Positions 34,901 through 48,619 of a DNA stretch of 64,000 bases are shown here, piece after piece. The stretch covers positions 48,880,758 to 48,944,757 of the forward strand of contig OX485805.1 in the NCBI GenBank assembly GCA_950295325.1, written 5' to 3'. A program made the translations under genes and the position numbers. The notes under the pieces are model-generated. The model ran no database searches. It was not told the DNA's origin and saw only the letters and a program-made list of their open reading frames with translations. The stretch comes from Polytrichum commune (lineage: Eukaryota; Streptophyta; Polytrichopsida; Polytrichales; Polytrichaceae). Position 1 is the stretch's first letter. Every line of letters begins with the position of its first letter.

Positions 34901-37900
34901 GTAGATGGAATGTTAGTAGCATTGTACAAACTATTGAATTCAACTGGGGAAGATGAAAATATCAAACAATTTTGTGTGCTGCAGAATATGAAAGGCGACG
35001 GTGTCACTTCCGACAAACTCCAGCTGCTGCGGAATGTCAGCGGGGCTTTTAGGCCGGGTGTATTAACTGCACTTATGGGCGTATCTGGGGCTGGGAAGAC
35101 CACCCTGATGGATGTCCTTGCAGGGAGAAAAACAGGAGGATATATTGAAGGTGATATTAGGGTGTCCGGTTATCCAAAGGTACAGGAGACATTTGCCCGT
35201 ATTGCCGGGTATGTGGAACAATCAGATATTCATTCTCCACAAGTGACAGTTCACGAGTCCTTGAGCTACTCATCTTGGTTACGGTTGCCTAAGGACGTCG
35301 ATGCTAAAACACGGGAGGTAAGACTTCAATACTAGCAGTGGTTGGTAGCTTGCTCGTGTAATGTAATGGGAGTATTGAAAATATGACGAATTTATGTTCC
35401 TTGTTTTTTCAGTACATTTTATTCCGTCTGAGCTTTATCCTTCGATACATTTAGCTGTTTGCTTTCCTCGAAGAAAATATCCAAATTTATTTCTTATCAT
35501 TCACTTAGCTGAATATTATTACTGAAGATGATGGACCTAATAATGCAGTATTGTTTGTTTCTCAGACTTTTGTGGAAGAAGTCATGGATTTGGTTGAGCT
35601 AGGACCTTTGAGGCACGCTTTGGTAGGTCTTCCTGGCTCCACTGGTCTGTCTACAGAACAAAGGAAGCGTTTGACAATCGCTGTGGAGTTAGTAGCAAAC
35701 CCTTCAATTATTTTTATGGATGAGCCTACGTCAGGACTGGATGCTCGGGCAGCAGCTATTGTCATGCGCACAGTTCGCAATACTGTGGATACAGGAAGGA
35801 CTGTTGTGTGTACCATACACCAGCCCAGCATTGATATTTTTGAAGCATTTGATGAGGTATACACTGTGCAAATATTGATGGCTTCCGTCATACCTTGTGT
35901 CATACCTAGCAAGTGTATGAACTGTTAGGGTGTTATACTCGTGAAGGGATTGCATCTGCAATGGGGATTTGCATGAATTGGAGATTTAAGATGTTTATTT
36001 CTGTCATCTGTTTACATGAGCTTGGTGTACAACAGTGAAGGCGACTAGTTATTGGTTCTGTAATTGGTAGGCCATCAATGTGGCTGGAGTGTCTCTTGTT
36101 GAATCATAATAATTATTTTTTCATTGAGTGCAGCTATTGCTCTTAAAACGTGGTGGACAAACAATTTATGGTGGTCCACTTGGAGTACAATCACAGACGT
36201 TGGTGGAGTACTTTCAGGTACAAATTGTCTGTCAGTAAACCGTGTTGCAAATGAGAAGAGCTGCAGTTATTTGCAATTAGACTTGTTTATGTGTCAATTA
36301 CAAACATTCGGATTCATCTGCTATCGGCAAAGCGCTGCACTTGAAAACCTCTGCAGTCTTCTACAATCAATTTTTTTTGTGATTAAACTACATTATTTGA
36401 TTTCTCTGTCGTATCTCATTGCAGGCAATCGATGGAACTCCTCGCATCACAGAAGGGTACAACCCAGCAACATGGATGTTAGAAGTTAGTACTCCTGGAG
36501 CAGAGTTAAGAACTGGAAAAGACTTCGCAGACATTTACAGAAACTCATCCTTGTCACAGTAAGTGTGGAAATTTTATGTTTTCAGTGTGGATTATGTGGT
36601 TTCACCCAACGTTTGCCTAAGCGAAAATGTCGATATGGGCAGCGTTAGAAATTGTGCAGAAGAAGAACATTCTAATTCTCAAGGAGAATGCTCATTTATC
36701 TGTTAATGGTTCTTGCTAATCTTGTTAGTTAAGATTGTAGTGCAAATCTGGTAAGATCTGGTAAGACGAGGTCTGTCGGATTTTTCTGTATAGCGGTTAC
36801 ATTTGTCATTGTTGAGTGCAGGAGGAATGAGAACTTGATAAAGGAGTTGAGTGTTCCAAGAGCTGGGTCACATGATTTGGAATTTCCTACACAATACTCA
36901 CGGTCTCCTTGGACGCAATTTCAAGCAAACCTATGGAAGCAGAATAAGACATACTGGCGGAGCCCTTATTATAATGCCGTGCGGTTTTTTTTCACAGTGA
37001 TCTGCGCACTAATCTTCGGATCAGTCTTCTGGAACCTTGGATCTAGGAGGTAACCTTAGACTTCTTTCCTTGAATATTGTACAAATTACTTCAGTTGGTG
37101 AGTTTTGTGAGGGCTTAGAGAAATTAATTCCTGCGGATGAGGGAACTAAAAAAATCCATAGGTTTTTACTCACAATTAGAGTTGCTATGGAGTACTAACT
37201 CGTAGTTACAATATTGCTGCTTCAGGAACTCTCAACAGGATGTTTTTAATGTGATGGGCGCTTTATATGCTGCCGTGCTGTTTTTGGGAGTCAACAATGC
37301 ATCTAGTGTGCAACCTGTTGTAGCAGTTGAAAGATCAGTATTCTACAGGGAACGAGCAGCCGGCATGTATTCACCTTTGCCCTATGCGATGGCCCAGGTA
37401 TGTGTAGCTTGGATTATCCATAACCCATAATTACTTCCCTGTTCTCACTATGTCTGAGTACATAGAGTAATCTCAACTCATATTGTGCCTTCTTGTTGCC
37501 AAATGTCTCTAATGAGCACCAGAGAAGTGTGTGGCACTGCTGGTTACTCAATTGATGAAAAACGATGGTGAAGATTGGATAACACTAAATCTTGCTTCCT
37601 GGTGCAGGGGTTAATTGAAATTCCTTACGTTCTTCTTCAAACCCTTGTATATGGTGTCATCACTTACTCAATGATTCAATTCGAATGGACTGCAGGTATA
37701 TTATGCATCATTTTAGACTCTATTGTACATGACTTGCCATACTCATTCTAAATGTATTTGGTGATTTTTATTTTAATACCATTTTGCTACTCAAGGCGTT
37801 TACTAGTTTTTTCCTGTCTTTAACAAAGAAGACGGTGAGATTTGTCTGTTGTTGCTTTCAAATTAGGATGGAGTTTAGGTTTTGACACTGACAACAAGAT

Positions 37901-38487
37901 CGTCTTGTGATTGCAGCCAAATTTTTCTGGTACCTGCTGTTCATGTTTTTGACATTCTCCTACTTTACTTTCTACGGCATGATGGCTGTTGGGCTTACCT
38001 CTTCACAACAGCTAGCAGCTGTGATATCCTCTGCATTTTACTCTATTTGGAATCTTTTCTCCGGCTTCCTCATTCCCCATCCTGTAAGTTGATTACTTCA
38101 AAGATTCACATTATTTCTATCATTGTTAGCCCCTGAAATGTGAATTTTTGCAATTCTAGCTTTTGTTGATAATACTTCTACAAAACCTATCTAATATTAG
38201 GGTTGTTTGTTATGCAGAGCATGCCACCATGGTGGGCGTGGTATTACTACCTTAGCCCTGTCGCTTGGACTCTTTATGGGTTGATCGAATCCCAACTTGG
38301 AGATGTGAAAACTCCGATCAACGCTGCAGGATTTCCAGGGTTGTCTGTCGAAGAGTACCTGCACGAATATTTTGGCTACAACCACTCTATGGTGGGTGTA
38401 TGCGCGGCAGTGTTGGTTGGTTTCGTGCTACTTTTTTGGCTTGTCTTTGCGTTCTCCATCAAGTTCCTCAACTTTCAACAGCGTTAA
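28612..38487 (+). CDS. Full-size PDR-type ABCG transporter
   Basis: Twenty-four exons with GT-AG introns join without a frame break into 1480 residues, the usual PDR/ABCG full-transporter length. Exons: 28612-28985, 29304-29424, 29567-29655, 29941-30025, 30340-30499, 30789-30865, 30979-31123, 31338-31639, 31997-32278, 32449-32765, 32965-33125, 33372-33475, 33696-33852, 33998-34129, 34530-34699, 34985-35317, 35566-35856, 36134-36217, 36425-36558, 36822-37049, 37226-37397, 37608-37695, 37917-38083, 38218-38487. The layout is the reverse ABCG order, NBD1-TMD1-NBD2-TMD2. NBD1 has Walker A GPPGAGKT (201-208), signature SGGQ (341-344) and Walker B FMDE (362-365), with the PDR-typical Q in place of the H-loop histidine. 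NBD2 has GVSGAGKT (924-931), LSTEQ (1031-1035), [10 protein letters not shown] and H-loop H1088. Such pumps export terpenoids, hormones or wall precursors at the plasma membrane; the substrate cannot be read here. Confidence 0.96.
31932..31959 (+). repeat. TA microsatellite in transporter intron 8
   Basis: About fourteen TA dinucleotides lie in the intron between exons 8 and 9. Likely to vary in length between individuals. Confidence 0.9.
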
Positions 38488-41031
38488 GTTGGTTTACTTA
38501 TTTTAAATTTTTCGGCCTCCCCTCCCTTTTGAGTCTGAATTTCCCCATGAAGTATGGAATTTTCAGGTGGTTCTTGCGGTTGGGAAAGCTGCATTGACAT
38601 AGATGTTTTATGGATTTTTGTTTAGAATAACAAGAGACAACGTAGAGCTCTCAATCTTTCTAGAATCTGTTAGTCTTCGTTCTCCAATTTCTTCGTAAGT
38701 AATCGTTAGTAAACATATTCATGATGATCTGGATCATTATACTCGCAACTATGCTATCATGGCAATGATGTAGCGAGCAAATATGTAAATTACACATCAG
38801 TGAATGAAATTTTTTTTTTTTCCGACATCTCAAAACTGTCCCCTACATCCTAGTGAATCTCAAATAACCCATATCTTGTGACACTTGTAATCAACCCAAT
38901 TTCTAGGGACGTTATATGCAGTCCATAAGTACCAACCATCACAAAAGTGTATCAATTGATGCAGGCATTTTATGTTTGCGAGCAGGGAAGAGGATGGATG
39001 GTTCCTCTGATATTGGTTGTTTGTCCCTTGCACGAGTGGTTCCTTTTCTTAATTCACGGCTTGTACCGTACTCCTACTAGGGCAATATTTGCACTTTTAA
39101 CATGCTAGAACGAAAAGAAAAGAAGAACATGATTGGCTCCGGGTGGAGAAATAAAGAAGGATGAAGACTTAAGTTATTCTACCTTGTTCAAAAACTTTGC
39201 ACAGATGTGCAGTACAGAATGTTGAGAAGCACACTGGATCGAATAAATTAAATTTGTTTTCCCAGTTTATCGATTTATTTCTAACTTCTTAACATATTTT
39301 GTGTACCAAGCACTAACTTTGCAAATGATAAAGAGTGGGTGCAAGTTAGTGAGAAATAGTAAATGTATTTTACGCGTTATCACCCTTATCCAGAATATAT
39401 TGAGCATCAGGTCAACACTTTTTGTGGATGTGACTGGAAGAGAAAACCTTCCATTGTTGTCCAGTAAAGTGAAAATCCGTTGCAAATATCTTTAGGAATG
39501 CTCTTTCTGAAAGTTTATACATTGCATTCATGTTTGCAAAATTGAATGGTGATTGTGGTGACGAAAATCCTTTCACACCAGTACAATAGCCGCACCATTC
39601 ATGCGACGCACTCAATGCAATCACAGCATATCTGGAAGCAGCTGCCACATATATTTAGAGAACGTTATCATTGGTTTCTATATAACCAAATTATGTTGTA
39701 GCTTTGCAATTGATTTTGAGCAAGGATGTAAAGATGTAATTGTTTTGGTTGCTTTCAAACTCTGTATGCGTGAAAAGAACTGTCACGCAAAATACACCTC
39801 TAGAGAATATTGTTTAAACCATATTGCTTCTGAAAGGAGTCTCAAAAGAAAGTACATAATTAAGGTTTCCATCACGGTCTTCTATTTCTTTCCTAAAAAC
39901 GATTTTTTTACAGTCTGCACGTCTCCACTGTGCAAATGATACTCTCAAGTGCATTATTAATTTCAAACAGTTTTTTGGTCCATAGTTGCATACTTTCACA
40001 TTTTTTGACATGAGATATAGCACTTTGAATATTTATTGTCATGACAAAAATATCCTCGTAGAAAACATGGGAACTATGTCTTTTGGAAGGGTCAAACATG
40101 TGAAGTAGCCTTGAAGTGACAATTTATTTGACTGGCCAATGCAGCCTACGTGAGTGGCTAGCCCGAAAACCAATCGCTACCCAGGTCCCACTCATGAACT
40201 GACTCCTTATCCCCATGATAACATCTCTAATGACGGATATGAGCAACTCTTGATTGTGATGAATAAGCATATGCACATCAATCAATCTCAGAATATGTTC
40301 TAATTGTGGATGCAATTGTAACTTGACTAATCTGTCTACATCAATCACAAACTTTAAGGTACTAAAAATCTCATAGCTGTCCCATGTTCTAATTGAACTA
40401 TGCCTGTCATATATCTTGCTTGTAACATTCTCATTAGAAGAAATCTTCTTCATCACAAACGCCCCAGAACCAGGCATTGCGAACAGAATGTGCATTTTGT
40501 GGATGATTCGACTACGGATGGTTGGAGACAATGTGCTAAAATTATCCCTTGTGGACATGTATAATATATGGCACGTGTGAACACATTGTTCGAAACCATC
40601 AACTCATGACTATCTTCAGATTGTCTAGGAGAATCATGCACATAGAAAACCCATAGGAAATTTGCGGGGAATGATAACATGTTCATATGCTCCCTTGTCA
40701 TTTGCAAAATTTATTTAATGCACTCCACATCTGAGATGCATCATATCTTGTCTACATTCCCATGGGTTGCCGATTAGGTACCCGACCTATTTTTCAGGTG
40801 GAACTGTTTAAATCGGAATGTCTTGGAAACTTCATCCCTTGCCATACCATTCCGATGCAACAAGTTTAACCATAAACGTTCCGGGAATTGAATAATGTTG
40901 ATCCTGGATTTCTTAGTGATTCCTTGGTTTCTCACCCAGAACAAGTCAACTACCTTATCGAACTTCTGGATCAGATGTTCCTGATCCAATCCACGAAATT
41001 AATCGATTTTGCATGTTACAAGCTATAAACA
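38488..41031. other. 3' flank of the transporter, then gene-free repeat DNA
   Basis: The first few hundred bases should hold the transporter 3' UTR. A minus-strand frame of 144 codons at 40124-40558 and overlapping frames to 40989 have no recognisable family. They border the AACCGGTT repeat at 41.0 kb and may belong to the same unknown element. I do not call a gene. Confidence 0.45.
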
Positions 41032-41222
41032 GGGAGATCCGACCGCTGGTTAGTAGTTACAGAAGGGCCGGTTGAGTTTGAGAAATGACCGGTTCAAGTT
41101 CAAGACTTAGGCAAATTGCCGATCATTTTAGAAAAATCTATAGAATATACCATAAAATAAAGTAAATTACAGGAAAACTGATAAATATCAACATGTAACC
41201 GGTTGGACTTGGAAACACTTGG
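41032..41222 (-). repeat. AACCGGTT dispersed family, member 3
   Basis: Reverse-orientation copy, the best preserved of the five, with GGGAGATCCGACCGCTGG, GGCCGGTTGAGTTTGAGAAA, GACCGGTTCAAGTTCAAGAC and ACCGGTTGGACTTGGAAAC blocks. Confidence 0.72.
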
Positions 41223-43975
41223 ATCTCGGGTATCGATTTTTCCCAAAATCTCCTCAGACTGTGGAGACTGGAATTCCCAAGAATCTGGTCTAGGGGACAT
41301 TCTGTTCCCCAACTCTCGACCATTGATATTATCCTGGTTTGGTGGCTTGGTATAAGTCTACATTCGAGCCACATTCGAGACACATAATTCAGTCCTGCAC
41401 CATCGAGCCGTCACATGTGCTGGTTGAGCCAAGGGTTAAAATAAATAATTAATTAATTAATTGACCGAAACCCAGGTGTGAAAGGGTGGCACTCTGAAGC
41501 TCCTGGTTGTAACATCCAGGGGGGGTCTGACGATGCGATGAGCTTGAATCTTGATTCAAGGGATGCAGGGTGCGTGAAAGAAGGTGATTAGAATTCCATG
41601 CGATCTGGATAACAACGGCTGAACTTGGAAACCTGATCTGAGAGAACATGGAACAATCAGGAGTACTATTCTAATTCACACCGATCTTATTAGTTTCGAT
41701 TTTCTGTTTAGATTCCAGCCTTCATGGCAGGGGGAGAGAATGGTGTGAAGCACGATGTATGTGAATGAGTTACCAGCCCCTTGCCAACAACTTCTTGCTT
41801 AATATTTCATGCTGACGGTTTGATCCCTATTATAAGTGAGGAGGGAAGGTGTGGGATTCAGAGGTGAGAACCTGAGGACTTCAAGTTTTGTGAAACTCTG
41901 CTCCTTTGATAAGATGTTCAAAACTCGGACAAATTTTGCAAAAAACACTCATCTCCATCGTTTCTCTAGCTAGCAATCTCAAGCCTTAGAATTGAGCAAA
42001 CAGAGAGATTACCGAGCCGTTGTAACGTTTGGGTGTACATGTGGAGATCGGCTCTTGTGGGTCCTTGGAGAAATCATTACCCCGAGACTTATGGTGGACT
42101 GTGAGAAATGACAAGAAAGAATATGCCTTCGGGCATTATTTGGTCAGCTCTCTCAGCCAACCATATGCCTCGAAGTTCTGATGTTGATTACGTAGTTCGG
42201 TGTGTTCCTTCAAGAGGAGACTACTTATAAGCTGGTTAGAGTTCATCAACATGGCGATATTGTTTCATGGACTTCAGAAGCGGCTCATCACCCGCAACTC
42301 CAATGATCAGATATCTATCTCCAAGATGTTTGCATTGTCGTGCACCTCAAGCAGGCAGGTTTGCAAATAATCAATATTTCCAGCGTTCCATCCCTTCGAG
42401 TCTACTTCAAATCGAACAATGTTGAAGCTCATAGCATTCTTCAACTATCCTTGATTAGTTGTTCACTTTCTGTTTTCGGTTGAACCTAGTTCCCCCCAAT
42501 CGATTCAAACTGAAGTCCTTCCAGGTTTCAGCAATTATTTAGCTTGATTCTTAGTTTCTCCTCAATGCAAACTCAAGACTTAGACTAAAACTCTGCCGGA
42601 TTTCAACATTTATCTAGCTCGATACCTAGTAACTTCCTCCCTCATTGTAAACTCGAGGTTTAAATTGAAGTTTTATCTAGCTTGATCTCTAGTTCCTCCC
42701 TCATTCCAAACTCGAGATTCATTCTGAAGTTCTTCCAGGTTTCAACATTTGTCTAGCTTGATTCCTTCTTCATTGCAAACTCAAGATTCAAACTGAAGCT
42801 CTCCCAGATTTCAGCATTTATTTAGCTTGATCCCTAGTTCCTCCCTCATTGCAAACTTAATATTCGGACTAAAATTTCAGAATTTACCTAGCTTGCTCCC
42901 AGTATCTACCTACCCCAACTCTCCGGGAAGCAAACATGTAGAATTGGGTGAAAAAAGTTATAAGTAGGCTGCCAAGGCTCATTTCTCCTTAGAATTGTTG
43001 TGGATTTATTGATTGTTTGATTTTCTGGTCCATGGTTATCTGGTCCACTGGATCCTCTATTGAACATTGATTCATTAGCATTAGTACCCCTCTCTTGTGC
43101 CAAAACAATTCAGTAAAATGAAGTGACAATCAAAAGAAAATTATTCTTTTTATTTCTTCTCCAATCCTAGTGCCCCCATCTATTTAATAAATAAAAAACC
43201 TATTTCTTAATTGTTGAATTCATTATGATTTTTGGTTACCTATTGTCCTCTGGTCAGATCTACCCAGCCAGTCCTCTTCGGACACGGCTCTTGTAAGAGG
43301 TTTTGGTATCATGATCATGGTTGTATTTGTATTTCTTTATGCAACAAGAGAATTCATATGCCTAATAGGAGTCTCAAGTTAGAGAGTGTGAGAACAGTTT
43401 GTCTTGTTAACAATCTAACCAAAGTTGGATTGGTATTGGTTTTTGTTTTTTATAACATTCAGGAATCTATAATGAGAATTTCACATGTTTTTGGTACTAG
43501 CAAGATATGGATATTGGACGTGCATTTTTGTTTTTGATATCATTTGGGTCTATACACCATGCAAGAACCTAAACCCCATACACCATACAGAATGATGTTG
43601 ATCCAAATAATAACTTGGGTACGTTCACACAAAGATTTTTTCACCTTGACATACCCACCATTATCAATATTTGATTGGTATCACAATTTTGGGTAGGTTC
43701 ATTGATGTCATTAGTAATGTTAGTTATTGATCATACCGTAACACTACTAAGTAGCTAAATGATGATTTGTTTCCAAAGAACAAGGCTGCAATTAACAAAC
43801 TCTGATAATTTATAGCTCCTTGTCGAAAATTGTACAATGCACAACCTAAGTGCTCCCCATAAACATGGAATACCTTAATTAAAGGAGAATTATGCTTGCA
43901 TAATACTTGGTCCTATGGAATGTAGCCAAAGAGTTGAGTAATGTAAGCAGGTTGCTAAGGCATCCCCATCAAGCC
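41223..43975. other. Gene-free stretch
   Basis: No supported genes. Between about 42480 and 42860 phrases such as TTTAGCTTGAT, CTAGTTCCTCCCTCATT and GCAAACTC recur at roughly 60-120 bp intervals, indicating a strongly decayed tandem repeat. Confidence 0.5.
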
Positions 43976-44435
43976 TCTGGGGGGAGGAGTCTCCTCATAG
44001 GATAAGGGATAGGGCCTACAACTCACAACCCTTGGGCAACCCACAAAAACATTTTCTAGAACCAACCCAAAAATGCTACGCGCCCCGCCCGAATTTAATA
44101 AAAGATTGCCCTTGCATTCTTGAAGGTTGCCTTGTCCATAGAACCCATATTGAGTGCACTTCAACTTTAAGGGCCAAAAATCTAACATATGTGTTCACTT
44201 TCACTTAGTGAATAAGAAATTAACTAGGATTTCATTCCCGAAGTGAAACTATCAATAAAGTATGTAATTAACCTTATTGATGGTTTCACTTTGAGAATGC
44301 AAGTACAACTTTTTTTAAAGTCAAGTGGGGTGGGCAACATTTTTTGGTCAGGTTTAGAGAAGTTTTTCTTGGGCTATCCAAGGGTTGCGGGACGTAGGCC
44401 CTAGCCCTTATCCTATGAGGGGACCCTAAGGGGTT
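43976..44435. mobile_element. Foldback-type MITE with arms of about 150 bp
   Basis: Arms 43976-44130 and 44290-44435 are inverted copies: CTCATAGGATAAGGG, TAGGGCCTAC, CAACCCTTGG and TTGCATTCT appear in mirror order. The centre is only about 160 bp, so the whole element could fold into one long hairpin. No coding capacity and no clear target duplication. Confidence 0.7.
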
Positions 44436-44975
44436 GTTTACACCATGGACCATGAAGTCATCCCAAGGCCCTATAATCTGTGAATGGTTGTTGAACTTGT
44501 CCCAAGGCCACTTCGGTTTACACCAAGGAAAAAATGTCAGAGCGAGCATGAAGTTTGAGGTCCCCAAAAGACATATTTTAAGGCCTACATTATCCACTAA
44601 CATGCTCCAACAGATTTTGTGGTGGGAGAGGCAAAAGAGGTGCTTGAGTAGAAAAAGGCACGGGCCCATGGCAAAGAGATGTTGTTATAATAAATTCTTA
44701 ATGAATTTTTTTGGAGGAAGAGAACCTGAAGACAAGAGATGGTCAAACTTGAATTTTTTTAAACCACCTTTTTTGGGGATATTTAAAAAAAAAATCAACA
44801 CATTCACTTTTTGGTGCATGGTGATTCCTCTTGGTCCACATTCGGTTTACACCTAGTGAGGGCCCCAAGAACTTTGTAAATTGATTTTTCTAGAAATCGG
44901 ACTATGGAAATTTGACCATCAAGTCCGGACCATGGAAAACTTTCATGGTCTGACTTCATGGTCCATGGTTTAGAC
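44436..44975. mobile_element. MITE abutting the foldback element
   Basis: Left end GTTTACACCATGGACCATGA (44436 onward, continuing AGTCA) matches the reverse complement of the right end at 23 of 25 bases. Inner copies of GGTTTACACC and CATGGTC motifs give it a stem-rich structure. A 140-codon plus-strand frame inside lacks any family motif and is treated as chance. Confidence 0.68.
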
Positions 44976-47736
44976 TGGCCCTTAGTTATAAATGTACCAG
45001 ACCAACACTGGTTCTGACATTGGACAATGGAGTTCCCTAATTGAGAACCTTGGATCTCTCTCTCTCTCTCTACAACCCTAATTCTCTTTTGACGCATTGT
45101 ATGAGGACTAACTTAGCGAGAACATGATTATGAGATGCTTAGTAAGCGATTAGCAATGCCCTTTGCTGAAGGAAATGTAACCTGCGAATTTCTAGTCAGG
45201 AGGAATGCAAGTGGGCTCCTTTTTGTTATTTTGTTAGGCAAGTTCTTCACATGTTTTCAAAAAATGGTTGTGCAGGTTTTCGACAGGAATGAATATTACA
45301 TCTGTTGAAGGAGGAGACAGTTGATCTGGACGGCAATGTTGGAAGGTGTCTCTCACATTTCGTGATTGATATTGATTCTGATTATATACTCTTTCTCAAC
45401 ATGTTCTTTTCAAGCCTTATACCAAGTAGGTTCGTTCTCAACTAGGGATCACGGACATGGTAATGTATTTTCTTAATTCTTAGAAATTCTCAAGCAACAG
45501 CGAAATGTTTTACGAGCGGTCTTTGAAGAGGGAAAGCTCTTGATTGCACTACTATGTTTGGTTCATTCTGGAAGGCGGGCTACCTAAGTCACATTTGCAT
45601 ATAGCTAGGCACCTTCCGCAATAGTGACCCCTAGCTGTGCAGTCAAGTTTGAGCAGTTGCTTTGAATATTTCTGCCTGCAATCCCATAATCTGTATGAAC
45701 TGTATGAATTCTGTAGTCTGAAAAATCAGGTGACCAGAATGATCAAAAGGTTATATCTAGGTTTAAAGGAGAACATCATCGACGACTGTACATACTTCAT
45801 GATGCGAGGTTGATAACAATTTTCCTCTATTCTAGCCCCATTGTAGGTAACAAATAGTACATCCTGTATATATTCCTGCTATGAATTTGTCTCTGGTTTC
45901 ATTAATCTATTTGCGGCGAGTTAAGTGGTTTCGCTATTCTGAAATTAGCGTCTCGTGCTTCGCGTTGATGGACATGCTTGCAAGAGGGTAGAGGATTTAG
46001 GGTTTGAACAATTTTGAATGGATTTGGTTGAGTTGGAATTTTGTAGAGAAAACTATGTGATTGTACGTGATCCTATATTGTACTTAATCCTATATTAACC
46101 AGGATTAAATTAGTGTCAAGATGGCAATATTAAGTGAACTGAGATGAACTTCGCCGTTGAGCTTTGAGTTAAGCTAAGAATTTACTTCTTACTGCAAAGA
46201 TGAACTATTTAAGTTGCTCCACATGTAAGCAGGTCTATTGCAATGACCTGCACCTGAGATTTGCAGATACCTCATAAGTAGAACTATTTGGGTTTCATGC
46301 AATTCTTGGTTATGGTTTTTGCTTGCAGTGCAGGGTCAGGTCACCCTGTGAAGCAGTGAATCGGATGTGAAAGTGGCATAATGATGATATTCGAATATCT
46401 TTGAGAACTAAAACATGTAGAAGATCTTCACACGTCTCTTTTTCTTACAACTGTTTACAATTCTAGAGCTGAGGTTGAAAATGAATCCTAACCTATGTGG
46501 CGAGAATAATGCCCGAATTATGCTCTTATCTTGTTGTTCGCCATCCTCTAGTTTGAGCTTAAATTCAGTGAATTAGGCTGCTAACAGTTTTTTATTGGTA
46601 AAACTGGTGCTTATCTCCTCCTAGTCCATACCCAAGGATGTGATGACTAATAAATCTTCGTTTACTCTGTTGTCCTCTCAAAGTTCACTTAAAAGAGGAT
46701 ATTTCAAATTTTCATATCAATCCATTAGTAAAGCGCAGTCTGACTTTCTTGAGACAGGGCCAGGCTACTGTAGCACGCACTACAGCACTAGAAGCACCTC
46801 GAAGAGTATAAACAATTTTCATAGCTGGCTCACATCCTTCACTGGAGGTAACATCACAATACTGTGCAAAATCCAGCTGTCGTAAGTATCTTTGGAAATA
46901 AAGCACGGTCCTAACCTGGTTCAAATCTGCTCAAACTCTCATTTTGAGGAAGTTTAGGTGACATCCATGAATCAGTATTCCAACACAACGATGTTAAATA
47001 TTAGTGGGCAGTAATCCTAAACTTTGACATGGATATCTGACTTGTTTCTTGGGTTCGAGAATAAAAGCGTGGCAGGCGTATCAATCTGAAGTATGCCTAC
47101 ACACTGCTCTCCTTGCTCAGCAAAAATTCTACATCCACAATTTTCAAGTTGGGTTTCGAGATTGTAACCCACTCTTGTATAAACAATACATGTTTTCAAA
47201 GGGTGGCTTAAACCCAAGGTGGTAACCTGGAGCCCATGGGAACTCCGAGGTTCAGCTGCCTTAAGTCGGAATAGAGCTCATCAGATGGGTGACCTTCCTA
47301 CCTCCTGATGTTTTGTGCACCCTACCACCTATCTTAGTTGGCGTATCCAGGTGAACCAGATATTTTCAACCAACCAAAGGGACCTAGGAGCACCAACCAT
47401 TAGGAGCCCTAGGAGCCTTGTGGGAGATAGGTGCAGGCTGGCTTTGTTTGTGCTTGTTCAAGGTGCTAAGGGCATCACCACCCATTTGGCCCTGAACTGC
47501 AAAATCCGAAACTGAATAAGCAGGTTCATCTACTATCAGAGTCAGGGTAACGGACGATGCCCCACCCATGAACTCGTGATTGAGTTCTGGGTCGTGGGGG
47601 GCCCTGAAAAAGCAGGTGAAAATTTCACTTTACACTTTACGTAAAAATTCTCCTTTACAGATAATTTAGGGTTTACAGTACGCCTCAGTGATCAGGTAGA
47701 TTTATTATTTAGGGTCTTGACTGGTTGACATCCTAG
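44976..47736. other. Gene-free stretch
   Basis: No gene supported. A CT-rich run of about 16 bases lies near 45057. Short open frames between 46640 and 47570 carry no recognisable motif. Confidence 0.45.
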
Positions 47737-47905
47737 TGTTTGCAAGTCCAACCGGTTACATGTTGACATTCTCCGGTTTTTCAATATTATTAAATTGGGG
47801 TGTAAATTATAAAATCCTGTATAGTGGTCGGTAATTTTCCTGCGGTCTTGAACTTCAACCGGGTATAACTCAAACTAACTACCGGTTTTCTTGTTGAGCA
47901 TAGGT
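47737..47905 (+). repeat. AACCGGTT dispersed family, member 4
   Basis: Plus-orientation copy with CAAGTCCAACCGGTTACATG, GGTCGGTAATTTTCCTG, TCTTGAACTTCAACCGG and ACTCAAACTAACTACCGG blocks. Confidence 0.7.
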
Positions 47906-47948
47906 GTGGGAAGAATTTAGGGCATAATCGATCAAGACACTACAATTT

Positions 47949-48105
47949 CCAAGTCCAATTACTGACATGTTCACATATTTCGAATGAACATATGCAATTT
48001 AAAGCATATACTAATTTCCTCTATAATGTTCAGTAATTTTCCTGAAACCGAGTGCTTATGAAACTCAACTGGTTAATCTGTACCTAACAGTCGGTTCTCC
48101 CATTT
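47949..48105 (+). repeat. AACCGGTT dispersed family, member 5
   Basis: A more diverged plus-orientation copy immediately follows member 4, with TTTCCAAGTCCAATTACTGA, CAGTAATTTTCCTGAA, AAACTCAACTGGTTAA and CAGTCGGTTCTCC blocks. Members 4 and 5 form a tandem pair about 210 bp apart. Confidence 0.6.
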
Positions 48106-48619
48106 CATTAACAACTTTTGCAAGACAAATGTATTATTTTACCCACTTGCATGTACTATTGGTCACTCGTAGTTTACAACCTCTCTAAAAAAATTACATC
48201 AAAATGTATGGGGCATGATTAAGCTCACAATTTTCGTCTAATTGACATTGTTTGTCATACCTCGCATGAGGTGCTAATAAGGTAAGTGGTTCTAAGTCAA
48301 ATTTTCTATCACTGGTACGTGGGTGAGATGATCTACAAGTCTTCCGCAAGGCTTTGGCCATTTTTCCCAAGCAATTCTCGTTGGTTAACTGTGATAATTT
48401 AATAATTCATCATGAAATTAATATGTACAACCTCATAGATAGGCACATAAGTATACAAAATAATATTTTTTTGTTGTTCTCTCAAAAATACAATAAGGTC
48501 TTCATTAAATATAAATAAATGGACTTACAATGTCAGTAATCTATAAAACATACATTTTCATGAGAATATACTATCAACTTATTCACTATTGTGTCTAACA
48601 CCACCTATACATGAGTAAA
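48106..48619. other. Gene-free flank of the Harbinger pseudogene
   Basis: Should contain the 3' flank, and perhaps one end, of the Harbinger element. I could not identify a terminal inverted repeat or a TWA target duplication. Confidence 0.4.

Noticed and set aside
40124-40558. A 144-codon minus-strand frame
   Set aside because: No recognisable domain. It lies in repeat-rich DNA next to an AACCGGTT family copy and may be part of an unknown element.
44434-44856. A 140-codon plus-strand frame
   Set aside because: It lies inside a MITE with inverted ends and has no protein family features.
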